Shown here in pieces: positions 17,999 to 28,583 of a stretch of 64,000 bases of DNA (position 1 is its first letter; the number at the start of each line of letters is the position of its first letter). The notes beneath the pieces are model-generated. The model was not told the DNA's origin and made no database searches. It worked only from the letters and a program-made list of their open reading frames with translations. The position numbers were made by a program, and so were the translations under genes. This DNA comes from an uncultured Erysipelotrichaceae bacterium (GTDB lineage Bacteria > Bacillota_I > Bacilli_A > Erysipelotrichales > Erysipelotrichaceae), in the NCBI GenBank assembly GCA_949744505.1, contig CATJXY010000052.1, positions 1-64,000 on the forward strand. The letters are read 5' to 3'.

Positions 17999-19936
17999 CT
18001 ATTTTAAATGAGAATCCATCCAATTGGTAATCTCATTTAATCTTCTCAAGCGGTGAAGTGGCTTTCCACTTCTTGATAGTTCATGGTTCTCACCTTTGAA
18101 TCCAACGAGTCTTGTTTCAATACCTCGGCATTTGAGTACCGTATAATATTGAATGGCTTCATCAATCGGACATCGATAATCTTCAATTGAATGAATAAAC
18201 AAAGTCGGCGTTACTGCCTCATTTGAATATTTCAATGGTGACATCTCCCATAGTTCTTTTTCACAATGATACAAATCATCAAATTCTTGTTCAATCGGAA
18301 AATCAATTCCATAATCACTGGCACATACTTCTGTGATCCAGTTAGAAATAGAACGTTGTGATGCTGCGGCTTTAAATCGATCAGTATGACCAATAATCCA
18401 GTTTGTCATATAACCACCGTAGCTCCCACCGGTAACTCCCAAGCGATCAGAATCGATATTCGGATATTCGCTTAATACAAGATCCACAAAATCCATAATA
18501 TCTTCATAATCTATTTTACCGAAATTCTTACGCAAATCGGCAAATTCATTGCCCTTTCCATCAGACCCACGTGGATTACAATACATCACAAAGTATCCCT
18601 CGTTTGCCCACACTTGCATTTCATGGTAGAACAATTCTCCATAAGCTGTTTTCGGTCCTCCATGAATATCCAAAATAGCAGGATATTTCTTATTTGGATC
18701 AAAATCTTTCGGTTTCAATACCCAACCGTCAATCGGAGATTCTTTCTTCAAAACTAACTTTTCCGGCTTCGCCACATAATATTCACCAAGCAATTTACTG
18801 AAAGAAGTCAATGGAATTACTTCATCCTTCACGATTTTCACAATTTCTTGAGTCTTTTGATCCTTCATGGCAATTCCATATATACAATCATGACCTAATG
18901 CAAAATCATCAATTGTTCCTTCAAAATCCACCACATGCGTTAATCCCTTTGGATCATATTTCAACAAAACCGCTTTACTTTTCTCTGTTGCAATAAAATA
19001 AACTTCTCCATTTACTTTATCATAATTTTTGAGTTTACCATAACGACAATCACTTCCGACACTGTTATAAAAACTAAACTCATTATCCAATACCAGGTTC
19101 ATTTTTCCATCTTTCAATTCATAGAACTTTCCGGCTTCCATTGCCCCATATTCTTTGGCAAAGGTACCAATCACCATGATTTTTTCCTGATATACAAATA
19201 CACGATTAATTTGCATAGTTTCTTTAAACAGCACTTCAGTTTTCAATGTATCAGCATTGACTTGATATACCCAACTCCATTTTCCTTTAAAAGTTTCAAA
19301 ATCAATACCACTATATATGATATTTCTTCCATTGACATCAAAACTTTCCACATCCATCGTAGCCGGTGTCAGATCTGTAATCTGATATGTTTTCTTATTT
19401 ATAAGAACGAGCCTATTTCTCTGTCCATTAATAATCCCTGCTCCATTGAAAAAGAACGGATATTCATCAAAAACAACATAATCCTCATCGCTTTGTTTCT
19501 TCTCATCGACAAGTTTTCTTTCTTCATTTGTAGCATGATGATAATTCGGATAATTACGATCAATGCTTATTAGCGCCAAGAAATTTTCTTCATCAAAATC
19601 ACGAAGAGATGAAAGTGCACATGGAAGCTTAAAACACTCTAGTTCTTTTCCATTTAAATCAACTTTTCTGATTAATGTATGAACAGATGAATCCTTTTCA
19701 TCACTTCCTACAAAATACAAGACATCATTGATCATGAAATTTGCGGTTCTCTTATCTTTTTTAATCACAGCATCAGTTTCATGCTTTAAATCATAAACAT
19801 GAAGAAATTGTTGATAATCATTTTTATGAACTTCAGCTTTTGTTTCAATGTAAATGAGCTTTTCTTTCTTACTATCGATTTTCAAATCAGATAAATAGCT
19901 GTAATCAAACAAAGTTTCTCTCTTTAACTGTTTCAT
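17999..19936 (-). CDS. S9-family prolyl-oligopeptidase-like serine peptidase (acylaminoacyl-peptidase type)
   Basis: 645 residues: an N-terminal beta-propeller (~1-380) that limits access to oligopeptides, and a C-terminal alpha/beta hydrolase domain. The catalytic triad is visible as Ser505 in GGSYGGYM, Asp586 in SIEDYRCP and His618 in GENHE. The HGGP oxyanion segment precedes it (LDIHGGPKTAYG). No signal peptide, so it acts in the cytosol on imported peptides. It lies between M24 and pepD in the operon. Confidence 0.92.
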   Translation of the reverse strand: MKQLKRETLFDYSYLSDLKIDSKKEKLIYIETKAEVHKNDYQQFLHVYDLKHETDAVIKKDKRTANFMINDVLYFVGSDEKDSSVHTLIRKVDLNGKELECFKLPCALSSLRDFDEENFLALISIDRNYPNYHHATNEERKLVDEKKQSDEDYVVFDEYPFFFNGAGIINGQRNRLVLINKKTYQITDLTPATMDVESFDVNGRNIIYSGIDFETFKGKWSWVYQVNADTLKTEVLFKETMQINRVFVYQEKIMVIGTFAKEYGAMEAGKFYELKDGKMNLVLDNEFSFYNSVGSDCRYGKLKNYDKVNGEVYFIATEKSKAVLLKYDPKGLTHVVDFEGTIDDFALGHDCIYGIAMKDQKTQEIVKIVKDEVIPLTSFSKLLGEYYVAKPEKLVLKKESPIDGWVLKPKDFDPNKKYPAILDIHGGPKTAYGELFYHEMQVWANEGYFVMYCNPRGSDGKGNEFADLRKNFGKIDYEDIMDFVDLVLSEYPNIDSDRLGVTGGSYGGYMTNWIIGHTDRFKAAASQRSISNWITEVCASDYGIDFPIEQEFDDLYHCEKELWEMSPLKYSNEAVTPTLFIHSIEDYRCPIDEAIQYYTVLKCRGIETRLVGFKGENHELSRSGKPLHRLRRLNEITNWMDSHLK

Positions 19937-19945
19937 AACTTTCTC

Positions 19946-21154
19946 CTATACTGTTTTGATACGATCCCGATTTGCTGCTAAGAATCTCACTTTTCCATTA
20001 TCTAAAAGAATACTTTCTTCAGTGAAGATAAATGTATCTCTTCCATACATCTTCAAGTTCTCAATAATACTCAATTCCAATGCATAACCTGTATTATCAT
20101 AGACTAACCGATCTCCCTTAACCGGAATTGGATTTTGGTTAGAAAATAATCCAATTGTTGGTCCGGCACCATGTCCATGAAATCCCAATGGATGAGTATA
20201 AAGAACAGGGCGAAGTCCCTCTTTCTTACCTTGTTCAATACTAGCCGTAAATATATCATTTCCACTTCTTCCGATTTGAAGATTTTCAATCACGATATCT
20301 TGAAAGCGATTATTCCGCTTCATCGCTTCTTTTAATTCTTCCGGAAGCTCTTTTTCATCTTCTTTTAACACATAACATAAACGCTGAGTATCTGTGCATA
20401 AATTCAAATAACGAATGCCGAAATCACAGTGTAAGAGATCTCCACGCATGATAACAGTCTCTTCTCCATGCATTCCATCTTTTCTTTGAAGATCGATAGT
20501 CGGATCAAACCAAGTCTCAATTCCCAGTTGATTCACTCTTTCTGCCATATAATCCATTAAATCACGACATGTTGTAACACCAGGTAGGATTTGTTCCTTA
20601 CTGAATGTGTCTTCAATAATTTTCATTGCTTCATCCATGACCATTGGATATACTTCTTTCTCACGCGCACAACGAGTTTCTAAGAATCGAAGTCCAACTT
20701 CATCACTGCTAATAAATTTATCTGTAATCTCCTTTGGTAATTCTTTCATCATTGTGCGATACAATCCAACAGATAATCCATCAGTAAACGCATAATCATC
20801 AGAAATATCAATTGCGATATTTTTAGGATTCAATCTTGTCAAGACACGTGTTAAAGCCTCCATTTGAGTTTCGTTCTTCACATCATAATCCTGAGTATAA
20901 TACTGCTCTAAAACAGAATCATGCATATTAACACAAATTCTTTCCGTTTGTGTTAACACTAAAATTGTAATTCTTCTTGCGGTAGGAAACAATGTCGGAG
21001 TCAATGCATGAAACATCGGATCTTCATTGTACTCTTTTGATAATACGATCCAAGCATCGACATCACTTTCTTTCATAACTTGAGGCAAAACCGTTTCCAA
21101 TCTTTCCCTCAATATTTCATCTTTAATTTGATTTTGTTTAATAAATGATAACAT
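19946..21154 (-). CDS. M24-family metallopeptidase (paralogue of 13398-14726)
   Basis: 402 residues with a creatinase N-terminal domain and an M24 catalytic domain. The ligand motifs HCDFGIRYLNLCTDT, HPLGFHGHGAG, YALELSI and FTEES match those of the operon's last gene, and the N-terminus shares KEYNEDP and the TARRITIL stretch. It likely cleaves peptides with proline at the second position. Nine nt separate it from the S9 gene. Retention of two similar copies suggests different length or residue preferences; nothing in the sequence reveals which. Confidence 0.88.
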   Translation of the reverse strand: MLSFIKQNQIKDEILRERLETVLPQVMKESDVDAWIVLSKEYNEDPMFHALTPTLFPTARRITILVLTQTERICVNMHDSVLEQYYTQDYDVKNETQMEALTRVLTRLNPKNIAIDISDDYAFTDGLSVGLYRTMMKELPKEITDKFISSDEVGLRFLETRCAREKEVYPMVMDEAMKIIEDTFSKEQILPGVTTCRDLMDYMAERVNQLGIETWFDPTIDLQRKDGMHGEETVIMRGDLLHCDFGIRYLNLCTDTQRLCYVLKEDEKELPEELKEAMKRNNRFQDIVIENLQIGRSGNDIFTASIEQGKKEGLRPVLYTHPLGFHGHGAGPTIGLFSNQNPIPVKGDRLVYDNTGYALELSIIENLKMYGRDTFIFTEESILLDNGKVRFLAANRDRIKTV

Positions 21155-21165
21155 ATTGTTTCTCC

Positions 21166-22356
21166 TTATATCCTGATTAAAATCAGTTCTCTTTGCGGTT
21201 CAACTAAGAATTCAGCACCATGTTCAGTAATAACAACATCTTCTTCGATACCAATCTTTCCCGCTGCCACTTTTACACCCGGCTCTAATGTAAAAACATT
21301 CCCTAATTGAAGCGGTGTATCAATTAACTCAGGGCGATTATATCGAGGTCTTCTGTTAGCCAAAATTGTTCCTCCATCATGGGTTTGGTGACCAACTTGA
21401 TGCCCTAGAGCGGCATTCCATGAATCAAAACCCATATCAACAATCATATGTCTAGCAATCTGATCCACTTCAAATCCCGTTACTCCCGGTTTCATAAATT
21501 TTCGAGCAGCTTCAATTGCATCTCGAACCAGATAAAATGCTTCTTTAACCTCTTGCGGAGCATCTTCTTCATCGTCTTTCAAAACATAATACATACGTTG
21601 TAAATCACTGCAATATCCGTCTTTACTGACACCATAGTCAATATTAATCAAATATCCCGGAACGATCGGTGTAGAAATAATTCCCATATGCCCCGCCGGA
21701 ACATTCGGATCTACAGCAACAGACGGACATTGTGAATCAGCCCAACTCATTCCATATCCTTCTGAATAAGCAATATCATGAAGGTAATTAAATATATCAA
21801 GAGAGGTTGTTCCTTTTTTACAAATAGATGGAACACTTCTTAAATACTCATCCGCCTTAATAGCACAGTCACGAATCTTTTCAATTTGTGAAGAAGTTTT
21901 TCTTCCTCTTACTTCACTGATAATTCCGAATGCGCTTACAGTTTCCATTGAAAAATTCAAGCTGGCAAATACATTTTGAAGATGTCTATACATCCCATAT
22001 GTCAACCCATCACTGCTCGCATCACTACTGCAAATATCCAAAGCTAATGTTGCAGGTTTTAATTTATTAAGGACTTCTCGCATTGTTTCTTCCATAGACG
22101 ATTCATATTCAATGACTTCATCAATTCCTTCACAGTTTCGATAAGTATCCCCATCTAAAGAAGAAACAACAGCAAGACACGTTGATTCTTTGGTAAAAAT
22201 CAAGGATGTTGCAGCACTAAACTCCACTTCCCCCAATACCGGAAGCACCGGTTCACTTTTAATTGCAGTCGATTTACCGGCAATAAGCCATGCATCAACA
22301 TTATTCTTTTTGATTGCCTCATAAATAATAGGCAGTTTTTCCTGATCAAATCTCAT
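21166..22356 (-). CDS. M24-family Xaa-Pro aminopeptidase (PepP/PepQ-like)
   Basis: 396 residues, a second M24 subfamily distinct from the two KEYNEDP-type paralogues. The N-terminal domain has the DAWLIAGKSTAIKSEPVL segment. The metal ligands lie in INIDYGVSKDGYCSDLQR, LGHQVGHQTHDGG, FTLEPGV and IEEDVVITEHG, the canonical M24 set. Its N-terminal domain closely resembles the orphan ORF at 28011-28472 at the other end of the operon. It follows oppA after a 75-nt gap. Confidence 0.9.
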   Translation of the reverse strand: MRFDQEKLPIIYEAIKKNNVDAWLIAGKSTAIKSEPVLPVLGEVEFSAATSLIFTKESTCLAVVSSLDGDTYRNCEGIDEVIEYESSMEETMREVLNKLKPATLALDICSSDASSDGLTYGMYRHLQNVFASLNFSMETVSAFGIISEVRGRKTSSQIEKIRDCAIKADEYLRSVPSICKKGTTSLDIFNYLHDIAYSEGYGMSWADSQCPSVAVDPNVPAGHMGIISTPIVPGYLINIDYGVSKDGYCSDLQRMYYVLKDDEEDAPQEVKEAFYLVRDAIEAARKFMKPGVTGFEVDQIARHMIVDMGFDSWNAALGHQVGHQTHDGGTILANRRPRYNRPELIDTPLQLGNVFTLEPGVKVAAGKIGIEEDVVITEHGAEFLVEPQRELILIRI

Positions 22357-22431
22357 ATCTTGCTCCTTATTACTATATAATTTGATAGTTTGGAGCCCAA
22401 AAGGACTCCAAACTAATTTAAACTTTAACTA

Positions 22432-24099
22432 TTATTTTGCAGGTGCTTTTACATACCAAAGTAGGTAGTTAGATTGAGGGCTTGGAATAACACCTTCAAC
22501 ACCGGCTCTTTTCAAACAGATATTTTTATATCCGAATAGAGGTAATGTATAAGCCATTTCACGAACTAAATATTCTTCTGCTTCATGTAATGCTTCATAG
22601 CGCTCTGTTCCTTCCATTGAACGAGCTGCTGTAATCATTTCATCATACTTCTTATCGCCCCATGTTAATGCAGCAGTTTGCTTATAAGTTGCAGCTAAAT
22701 CTGTAAAGTTTGTAGCATCCATATAGTCTGCAGACATCGCATTTCTTGCTAAATCATACAATCCATTTGTACGATCATCAAAGAAGGTACGAATTTCAGC
22801 TGTCTTCAAAGTTACTTCAACATTTACTTCAGCAAGTTGAGCTTTCAATACTTCTGCAACAGTATCATGCATAGTATTTTGGTTATAGTAGTAAGTAAGC
22901 TTCAAAGGATTAGACTCATCAAATCCAGCTTCTTTCAACAATGCTTTTGCTTCTTCTTTATCTGTGTAAACAAGTGCATCTTTTTCGTCTTGTTCCTGAC
23001 GGAAATCACCGTTAGCACCTTCAAATCCCATTGGTACTAAACCATATAAAGGATAGTATAAGTCTCCGGCATCCAAAGCCTCAACAATTACAGAACGGTC
23101 AACACCTAACTGTAATGCACGACGTACGCGAACATCTTGTAATGCAGGTAATGTCTTAGAATAGCAGTTAATATTCAAATAGTAACTAATAACAGACTTT
23201 GTTTCATACAATTCTTCTTGTCCGGCATAAATTTTTGTAACATCACTGTTAACAGAAGTTGCGAAATCAATTTCTCCTGTTTGGAAAGCCATTAATTGAG
23301 CATCCATATCAGGCATGATCTTTGCGATCAATGTTTCAATTGTTACTTTATCAGCATAAACGAAGTGTTCATTCTTTTCCATAACAATTTCACTAGCTGT
23401 ATCGATCTTAACCGGATGGAATGGTCCATTTGTAGGAACAGAAGGATCATTAGCCCAAGTATAATCATGATCTTTTGCATAATCTGAACGCATAGGCATA
23501 AATGTGTTTGATGGAAGCAATGAAATAAAATACGGACATGGTTCTTTCAATGTGATTTCGATTGTATTGTCATCCAAAGCAACAATTCCCATATCATCCA
23601 TAGCAGCAACATCATCCATATTTTCACCATGTTCTTTAGCATTCACAACATAGTCTGTGATGAAATATGAATAAGAAGCATCAGCAGCACCCAATCCTAC
23701 TGAGTGTTTCATACCATAGACATAATCAGCAGCAGTCACTTTTTGTCCATCACTCCAATAGTTATTTTCTACTAAATGAAGTGTGTAAACAAGTCCATCT
23801 TCACTGATATCATAGCTTGTACAAGCTCCGTTCTGTGTAGATCCATCTTCTCCAATGTAGAACAATGGGAAATATAACTGGTTAACAACCAATGAAGTAA
23901 CACTGTCATTAGCCATTGCAGGATCCAAATATTGTGGTTCTCCACCTACAGCATAAGTGAAGGTAGTAGCATACTCTGTAGTTTCTCCTTGGCTATCATC
24001 ACTGCTTTGTTGGCTGCTACTCTCTTTTGATGAGCATCCTGTAGCAAGAACGATGAATAAAACTAGAAGAGCACTAAGTAGTTTTCTTAAATTTTTCAT
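22432..24099 (-). CDS. oppA: Oligopeptide ABC transporter, substrate-binding lipoprotein
   Basis: 555 residues of the SBP_bac_5 family. A lipoprotein signal peptide ends in the lipobox LATGC (Cys22), followed by a Ser/Gln-rich linker that tethers the protein to the outer face of the membrane. Typical segments are TFTYAVGGEPQYLDPAMAND and YVYGMKHSVGL. It captures oligopeptides for OppBCDF encoded directly upstream. Last of the five transporter genes, with RBS AGGAGG. Confidence 0.92.
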   Translation of the reverse strand: MKNLRKLLSALLVLFIVLATGCSSKESSSQQSSDDSQGETTEYATTFTYAVGGEPQYLDPAMANDSVTSLVVNQLYFPLFYIGEDGSTQNGACTSYDISEDGLVYTLHLVENNYWSDGQKVTAADYVYGMKHSVGLGAADASYSYFITDYVVNAKEHGENMDDVAAMDDMGIVALDDNTIEITLKEPCPYFISLLPSNTFMPMRSDYAKDHDYTWANDPSVPTNGPFHPVKIDTASEIVMEKNEHFVYADKVTIETLIAKIMPDMDAQLMAFQTGEIDFATSVNSDVTKIYAGQEELYETKSVISYYLNINCYSKTLPALQDVRVRRALQLGVDRSVIVEALDAGDLYYPLYGLVPMGFEGANGDFRQEQDEKDALVYTDKEEAKALLKEAGFDESNPLKLTYYYNQNTMHDTVAEVLKAQLAEVNVEVTLKTAEIRTFFDDRTNGLYDLARNAMSADYMDATNFTDLAATYKQTAALTWGDKKYDEMITAARSMEGTERYEALHEAEEYLVREMAYTLPLFGYKNICLKRAGVEGVIPSPQSNYLLWYVKAPAK

Positions 24100-24117
24100 T
24101 TTTCTTTCCTCCTATTT

Positions 24118-25104
24118 TTATTTTTCATATAAGAAACATGAAACTAATCTATTTCCTACTTGAATCGGCTGAGGCCGTTCCTGACGACAACGATCTGTTG
24201 CTTTAGAACAACGAGTAGAGAAAGGACAACCTTTTGGTGGATTAATTGGGCTTGGTATTTCACCTTCCAAAATAATTCGTCCTTTATTCTTAGCTGTATC
24301 TGGATCCGGAATCGGAATAGCCGACAATAAGGCAACGGTATACGGATGAAGTGGACGATGATAAACATCATTGCTTGGTCCAACCTCCATCATATGACCA
24401 AGATACATAACTCCGATTTTATCAGAGATATGTTTAACCATGCTCAAATCATGAGCAATAAACAAATATGATAATCCCATTTCTTTTTGGATACTTTTCA
24501 ATAAGTTAATAACCTGTGCTTGAATAGAAACATCCAACGCAGAAATCGGTTCATCACAAACAATAAACTTAGGATTAACAGCCAAAGAACGTGCAATTCC
24601 GATGCGCTGTCTTTGGCCTCCGGAAAATTCGGCCGGATAACGACGGATATGATCCGGTTTCAATCCTACAATTTCAAGCAATTCAACAACTCTTTTTTCA
24701 CGTTGTTCATCATTGTCATAAATGTTGTGAATAATCATCGGTTCTTTAATAATTTCACCGACAGTCATACGAGGATTCAAAGAAGCATACGGATCTTGGA
24801 AAATCATCTGCATATCCTTTCGGAAAGATTTTAATTCCTTTCCTTTGATCTTTGAAATATCTTTTCCTTCAAAAGTTATACTTCCGCTTACCGGATCGTA
24901 TAATTTCACAATCGTTCTTCCTAAAGTACTTTTTCCACATCCGGATTCACCTACAAGTCCAAATGTTTCATTAGGCATGACATCAAAGCTAACACCATCT
25001 ACCGCTTTAACAACCTGTTTCGGGGCAAAAAGACCTTTTGTTACATCAAAATGAGTTTTTAAGTCACGAACACTTAAAATTGGTTTATCTTGAACGTTAC
25101 TCAT
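24118..25104 (-). CDS. oppF: Oligopeptide ABC transporter ATP-binding protein
   Basis: 328 residues. Walker [10 protein letters not shown], signature FSGGQRQR, Walker [13 protein letters not shown] and a C-terminal oligopeptide-transporter extension with the cysteine motif [15 protein letters not shown] seen in OppD/OppF/DppD/DppF proteins (Fe-S cluster-binding in some homologues). The start overlaps the oppD stop by 4 nt. It forms the ATPase heterodimer with OppD. Confidence 0.93.
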   Translation of the reverse strand: MSNVQDKPILSVRDLKTHFDVTKGLFAPKQVVKAVDGVSFDVMPNETFGLVGESGCGKSTLGRTIVKLYDPVSGSITFEGKDISKIKGKELKSFRKDMQMIFQDPYASLNPRMTVGEIIKEPMIIHNIYDNDEQREKRVVELLEIVGLKPDHIRRYPAEFSGGQRQRIGIARSLAVNPKFIVCDEPISALDVSIQAQVINLLKSIQKEMGLSYLFIAHDLSMVKHISDKIGVMYLGHMMEVGPSNDVYHRPLHPYTVALLSAIPIPDPDTAKNKGRIILEGEIPSPINPPKGCPFSTRCSKATDRCRQERPQPIQVGNRLVSCFLYEK

Positions 25105-26102
25105 TCTTTACCCGCCTTTCTATCATTCAGCCAGCATGCACATTCATGAGTTGGTGAAAATGTTTTTACATCCGGCATATATTCTTTACAAACTTTCATT
25201 GCATGCGGACATCTGTCTACAAACGGACATCCTTTCGGTGGATTCAACAAATCCGGTGGTGATCCGGCAATCGGGGTCAAATCATGATCACTATCATCCT
25301 CCGGATTGGCAATACAGCTCAATAATCCTGTTGTATAAGGATGTTTTGGATCATAGAAAATTTCTCGATCCGTTCCGATTTCAACAATTTTACCACCATA
25401 CATGATTGCAACACGGTCACATAACTTTGCAACAACTCCCAAATCATGTGTAATCATGATAATAGCTGAATCACTTTCTCTTTTTAAAGTGTCAATCAAT
25501 TCTAATACTTGTGCTTGAATTGTAACATCCAACGCTGTTGTCGGCTCATCCGCAATGATAAGCTTTGGATTACAAGCTAATGCAATCGCAATAACAATAC
25601 GCTGTCTCATTCCTCCTGAGAATTCAAATGGATATTGAGTAATTCGCTTTTCAGGAGAGGGAATTCCAACCAATCGCATTAATTCCAAAGCTCGTTCACG
25701 AGCCTGTGCTTTAGTCATTTTTGTATGATTCATGAGCGGTTCAATAAGCTGAGTTTCAATTTTCAAGACCGGATTCAAGAAAGTCATCGGATCTTGGAAA
25801 ATCATTGCCATTGTATTTCCACGCAACTCACTCATCACTTGTTCGTATTCTTTTTTCTTTTTGAACTTTCCTCGTGAAATATCTTTACCATTAAAAGTCA
25901 CTTTACCATTTGTAACTTCTCCGTTTGCCGCTAAAAGGCCGATGATCGAATACATTGTTTGACTCTTTCCAGATCCGGATTCTCCTACAATTCCCAAGAC
26001 TTCACCTTGTTCTACATGGAAAGAAACATCTCTTACCGCCTTTACCCGACCTTGATCGGTTTTAAATTCAGTACACAAGTTTTCTACTTCAAGCAGTGCC
26101 AT
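25101..26102 (-). CDS. oppD: Oligopeptide ABC transporter ATP-binding protein
   Basis: 333 residues. Walker [10 protein letters not shown], signature FSGGMRQR, Walker [13 protein letters not shown] and the C-terminal [15 protein letters not shown] cysteine motif. Partner of OppF in driving peptide import. It lies 10 nt after oppC. Confidence 0.93.
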   Translation of the reverse strand: MALLEVENLCTEFKTDQGRVKAVRDVSFHVEQGEVLGIVGESGSGKSQTMYSIIGLLAANGEVTNGKVTFNGKDISRGKFKKKKEYEQVMSELRGNTMAMIFQDPMTFLNPVLKIETQLIEPLMNHTKMTKAQARERALELMRLVGIPSPEKRITQYPFEFSGGMRQRIVIAIALACNPKLIIADEPTTALDVTIQAQVLELIDTLKRESDSAIIMITHDLGVVAKLCDRVAIMYGGKIVEIGTDREIFYDPKHPYTTGLLSCIANPEDDSDHDLTPIAGSPPDLLNPPKGCPFVDRCPHAMKVCKEYMPDVKTFSPTHECACWLNDRKAGKE

Positions 26103-26112
26103 CTTTTCTCAC

Positions 26113-27030
26113 CTACCTTTTAATTTCTAATGCTTCTCCAATTCCATCTCCGATAAAATTCAAAGATAAAATTGTAAGACAGATTGCCGCAACCGGCCAT
26201 ATAATTTGAATTTGATTTACGAAAATTAATGCTCGACAATCATTTGCCAATTTACCCCAGCTCGGAATGGAAGGGTTCAAACCAATTCCGACGAAGGATA
26301 GGAATGATTCTGTGAAAATTGCAGAAGGAACCATCATCGTCAAACAAACTACAATCGGTCCTAAAGCATTTACAATTAAATGCTTCATCAAAATTCTCAT
26401 ATCACTGGCACCAAGAACTTTTGCAGCCAATGCAAATTCCATTTCTTTAAGCGACATAACTTGCGTTCTTACCTGACGAGCCATTTGAATCCACGAAGTC
26501 AAACAAATTGCCAACATCATAGAAGTAATACTATCGCCAAAAATCATCAAAATCAAAACTGTATACAACAAGCTTGGAACAGCATAGATGACATCGATGA
26601 TTCTCATCATGATCATATCAACTTTACCACCTAAATAACCGGAAATACCACCATAAACAATACCAATAAATAAATTGATAACCGCAGTTGAAAATCCGAT
26701 AGAAAGAGAAATTCTGGCACCGTACATAACTCTTACCATAATATCTCTTCCCAACTTATCCGTACCAAACGGATGAGCTAAACAAGGAAGTAAGTTCTTA
26801 CTTGCTAAATCTTGTCCTTCATATGTGTAAGGAGAAAGCATCGGAACAAAAATTGCACCCAAGACCATAATTGCAAGGAATATCAATCCAAACAAAGCAA
26901 GTTTATTCTTTTTAAATCTTCCCCATGCATCTTTGAAAAAAGTTTTACTTTCAACGGCAATAAATTCTGAGTTTTTTTCACTATCATCTAATTTATCAAA
27001 CATTTCATCATTTAATTGAATCTGACTCAT
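26113..27030 (-). CDS. oppC: Oligopeptide ABC transporter permease
   Basis: 305 residues with an N-terminal cytosolic tail followed by six membrane segments. The binding-protein-dependent permease EAA loop is AAKVLGASDMRILMKHLIVN, and the family motif HPFGTDKLGRDI lies before it. Pairs with OppB. Confidence 0.93.
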   Translation of the reverse strand: MSQIQLNDEMFDKLDDSEKNSEFIAVESKTFFKDAWGRFKKNKLALFGLIFLAIMVLGAIFVPMLSPYTYEGQDLASKNLLPCLAHPFGTDKLGRDIMVRVMYGARISLSIGFSTAVINLFIGIVYGGISGYLGGKVDMIMMRIIDVIYAVPSLLYTVLILMIFGDSITSMMLAICLTSWIQMARQVRTQVMSLKEMEFALAAKVLGASDMRILMKHLIVNALGPIVVCLTMMVPSAIFTESFLSFVGIGLNPSIPSWGKLANDCRALIFVNQIQIIWPVAAICLTILSLNFIGDGIGEALEIKR

Positions 27031-27038
27031 TTTATCAC

Positions 27039-27962
27039 CTACTTTCCAATCTTAATACGTGGATCAACCAACGCTGCAACAATATCCGATATTAAATTCA
27101 TAACAATAACAATTGCACCAAAGAACAATGTTAATCCCATAACCAATGTATAATCACGATTAGTGATACTATTTGTAAACTCTTTACCGATTCCCGGAAT
27201 AGTGAAAAGTGTTTCAATAACCATAGATCCTGTAATTAATCCAGCGAACATCGGTCCACAATATGTGATAACTGGGAGTAATGCATTTTTCAATCCATGC
27301 TTGATTATAACCCAAATCTCTTTTGTACCTTTACTTCTTGCTAAAGTTATATAATCCTTATCCATAACATCCTTCAAAGAACTTCTGGACAATCTGGTAA
27401 TCATAGAAATTGAACTCAATGCCATCGCAATCGACGGTAAGATATAATGTTTCCACGAATCCAATCCAACAATCGGAAGCCAACCTAACTTTACCGCAAA
27501 GAAAATCATCGTTATCATCGCAAATAAGAAACCCGGTATTGAAACTCCCAAAGTTGCAAGAGTCGTAATTAAACCATTAACAAATCGACTTTTCGATAAA
27601 GCTGAAACAATTCCCAGTGCAAGTCCAACAAAGATTGCTATAAAGAAAGCAACAACACCTAATTTAGCCGTAACCGGTGCTCTTTGAATAATAATATCAG
27701 ATACCTGCTGTCCTTTTTTAGAAATTGATTCACCAAAATCACCATGAAGTGCATTTTTAAGATAAATCACATACTGCTCACCAACCGGTTTATCTAAACC
27801 GTATTTCTTTTCCAATGCTGCATAAGTTTCTGCGGACATGACCTTGTTATCCTGAGTGAATGGTTCACCAGGCATTGCTCTGACACCAAAGAAAGTAATT
27901 GTTGCCAAGATAAACAGCGTCAACATTCCGATCAATAATCTTTTCACTATATATTTCAACAT
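27039..27962 (-). CDS. oppB: Oligopeptide ABC transporter permease
   Basis: 307 residues, six membrane segments. The N-terminus MLKYIVKRLLIGMLTLFILA and the periplasmic PGEPF region are typical of OppB/DppB. The EAA loop is ARSKGTKEIWVIIKHGLKN. First of the transporter genes, 48 nt after the orphan creatinase-N ORF. Confidence 0.93.
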   Translation of the reverse strand: MLKYIVKRLLIGMLTLFILATITFFGVRAMPGEPFTQDNKVMSAETYAALEKKYGLDKPVGEQYVIYLKNALHGDFGESISKKGQQVSDIIIQRAPVTAKLGVVAFFIAIFVGLALGIVSALSKSRFVNGLITTLATLGVSIPGFLFAMITMIFFAVKLGWLPIVGLDSWKHYILPSIAMALSSISMITRLSRSSLKDVMDKDYITLARSKGTKEIWVIIKHGLKNALLPVITYCGPMFAGLITGSMVIETLFTIPGIGKEFTNSITNRDYTLVMGLTLFFGAIVIVMNLISDIVAALVDPRIKIGK

Positions 27963-28010
27963 ATCTGTTTCTCCTTTACCCTTATAAGCTATAATTCATT
28001 ATAATTATTT

Positions 28011-28472
28011 TTAAGTTTCTACGCTTTGTATATCAGCTACAATATCTTCAGAAGAAATTATATTTCCTATAAATCCGGCTGAATCAAAAGCGCGTTTTAA
28101 TCTTTCAAAAGTTCCTGTTGATAATCCATTTGCAACCGGATTTCTATCGGAAAAATTAAGTGCAATAGTATCAGGATTCTTCTTCTTGATAATTTCAGAT
28201 AAAGTTGTTTCAAATGATACCGGAAATGCAACAACTTCATCAAATATATTCAGTACCGCATAGCCATTGTAATCTATAGGAGTACATACTGCGTAGCTTG
28301 AATGATCTTTACAAAATATCAATGCTGTATAGCCGATAAATTCTGCATCGCTAATCAACTCTAATACAGGTTCTGTATTCGTAGCACTTTCCTGGCCGGC
28401 AACGATCCACATATCAATATCTCTATCTTGCAGCGCTTGCAATGCTCTTTTGATTTTCTCACTAGAAAACAT
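28011..28472 (-). CDS. Stand-alone creatinase/prolidase N-terminal domain protein
   Basis: 153 residues matching only the N-terminal domain of M24 peptidases, most like the one at 21166-22356 (DMWIVAGQESATNTEPVLEL versus its AWLIAGKSTAIKSEPVL). It stops where the catalytic domain would begin (after IVADIQSVET), and the following 48 nt are non-coding. It therefore lacks every metal ligand. It has the strongest RBS of the operon (GGGAGGCG) and follows the operon promoter directly. It could be a remnant of a duplicated peptidase or a binding/assembly subunit pairing with the full-length M24 proteins, whose N-terminal domains form the dimer interface. Function not established. Confidence 0.75.
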   Translation of the reverse strand: MFSSEKIKRALQALQDRDIDMWIVAGQESATNTEPVLELISDAEFIGYTALIFCKDHSSYAVCTPIDYNGYAVLNIFDEVVAFPVSFETTLSEIIKKKNPDTIALNFSDRNPVANGLSTGTFERLKRAFDSAGFIGNIISSEDIVADIQSVET

Positions 28473-28507
28473 TTTATTTACGCCTCCCTTTTTTTAATAT
28501 GTTTTTT

Positions 28508-28536
28508 AGTATACAGTCATTCACAAATATTTTCAA
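28508..28536 (-). promoter_or_regulatory. Promoter of the peptide-uptake operon
   Basis: Minus strand -35 TTGAAA (28536-28531), 17-nt spacer, -10 TATACT (28513-28508), giving a ~30-nt leader before the first gene. Confidence 0.75.
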
Positions 28537-28583
28537 CATTTTTCAAAGTCTTTTTTCTTATTTTTTTATTTTTTTCAATAAAA

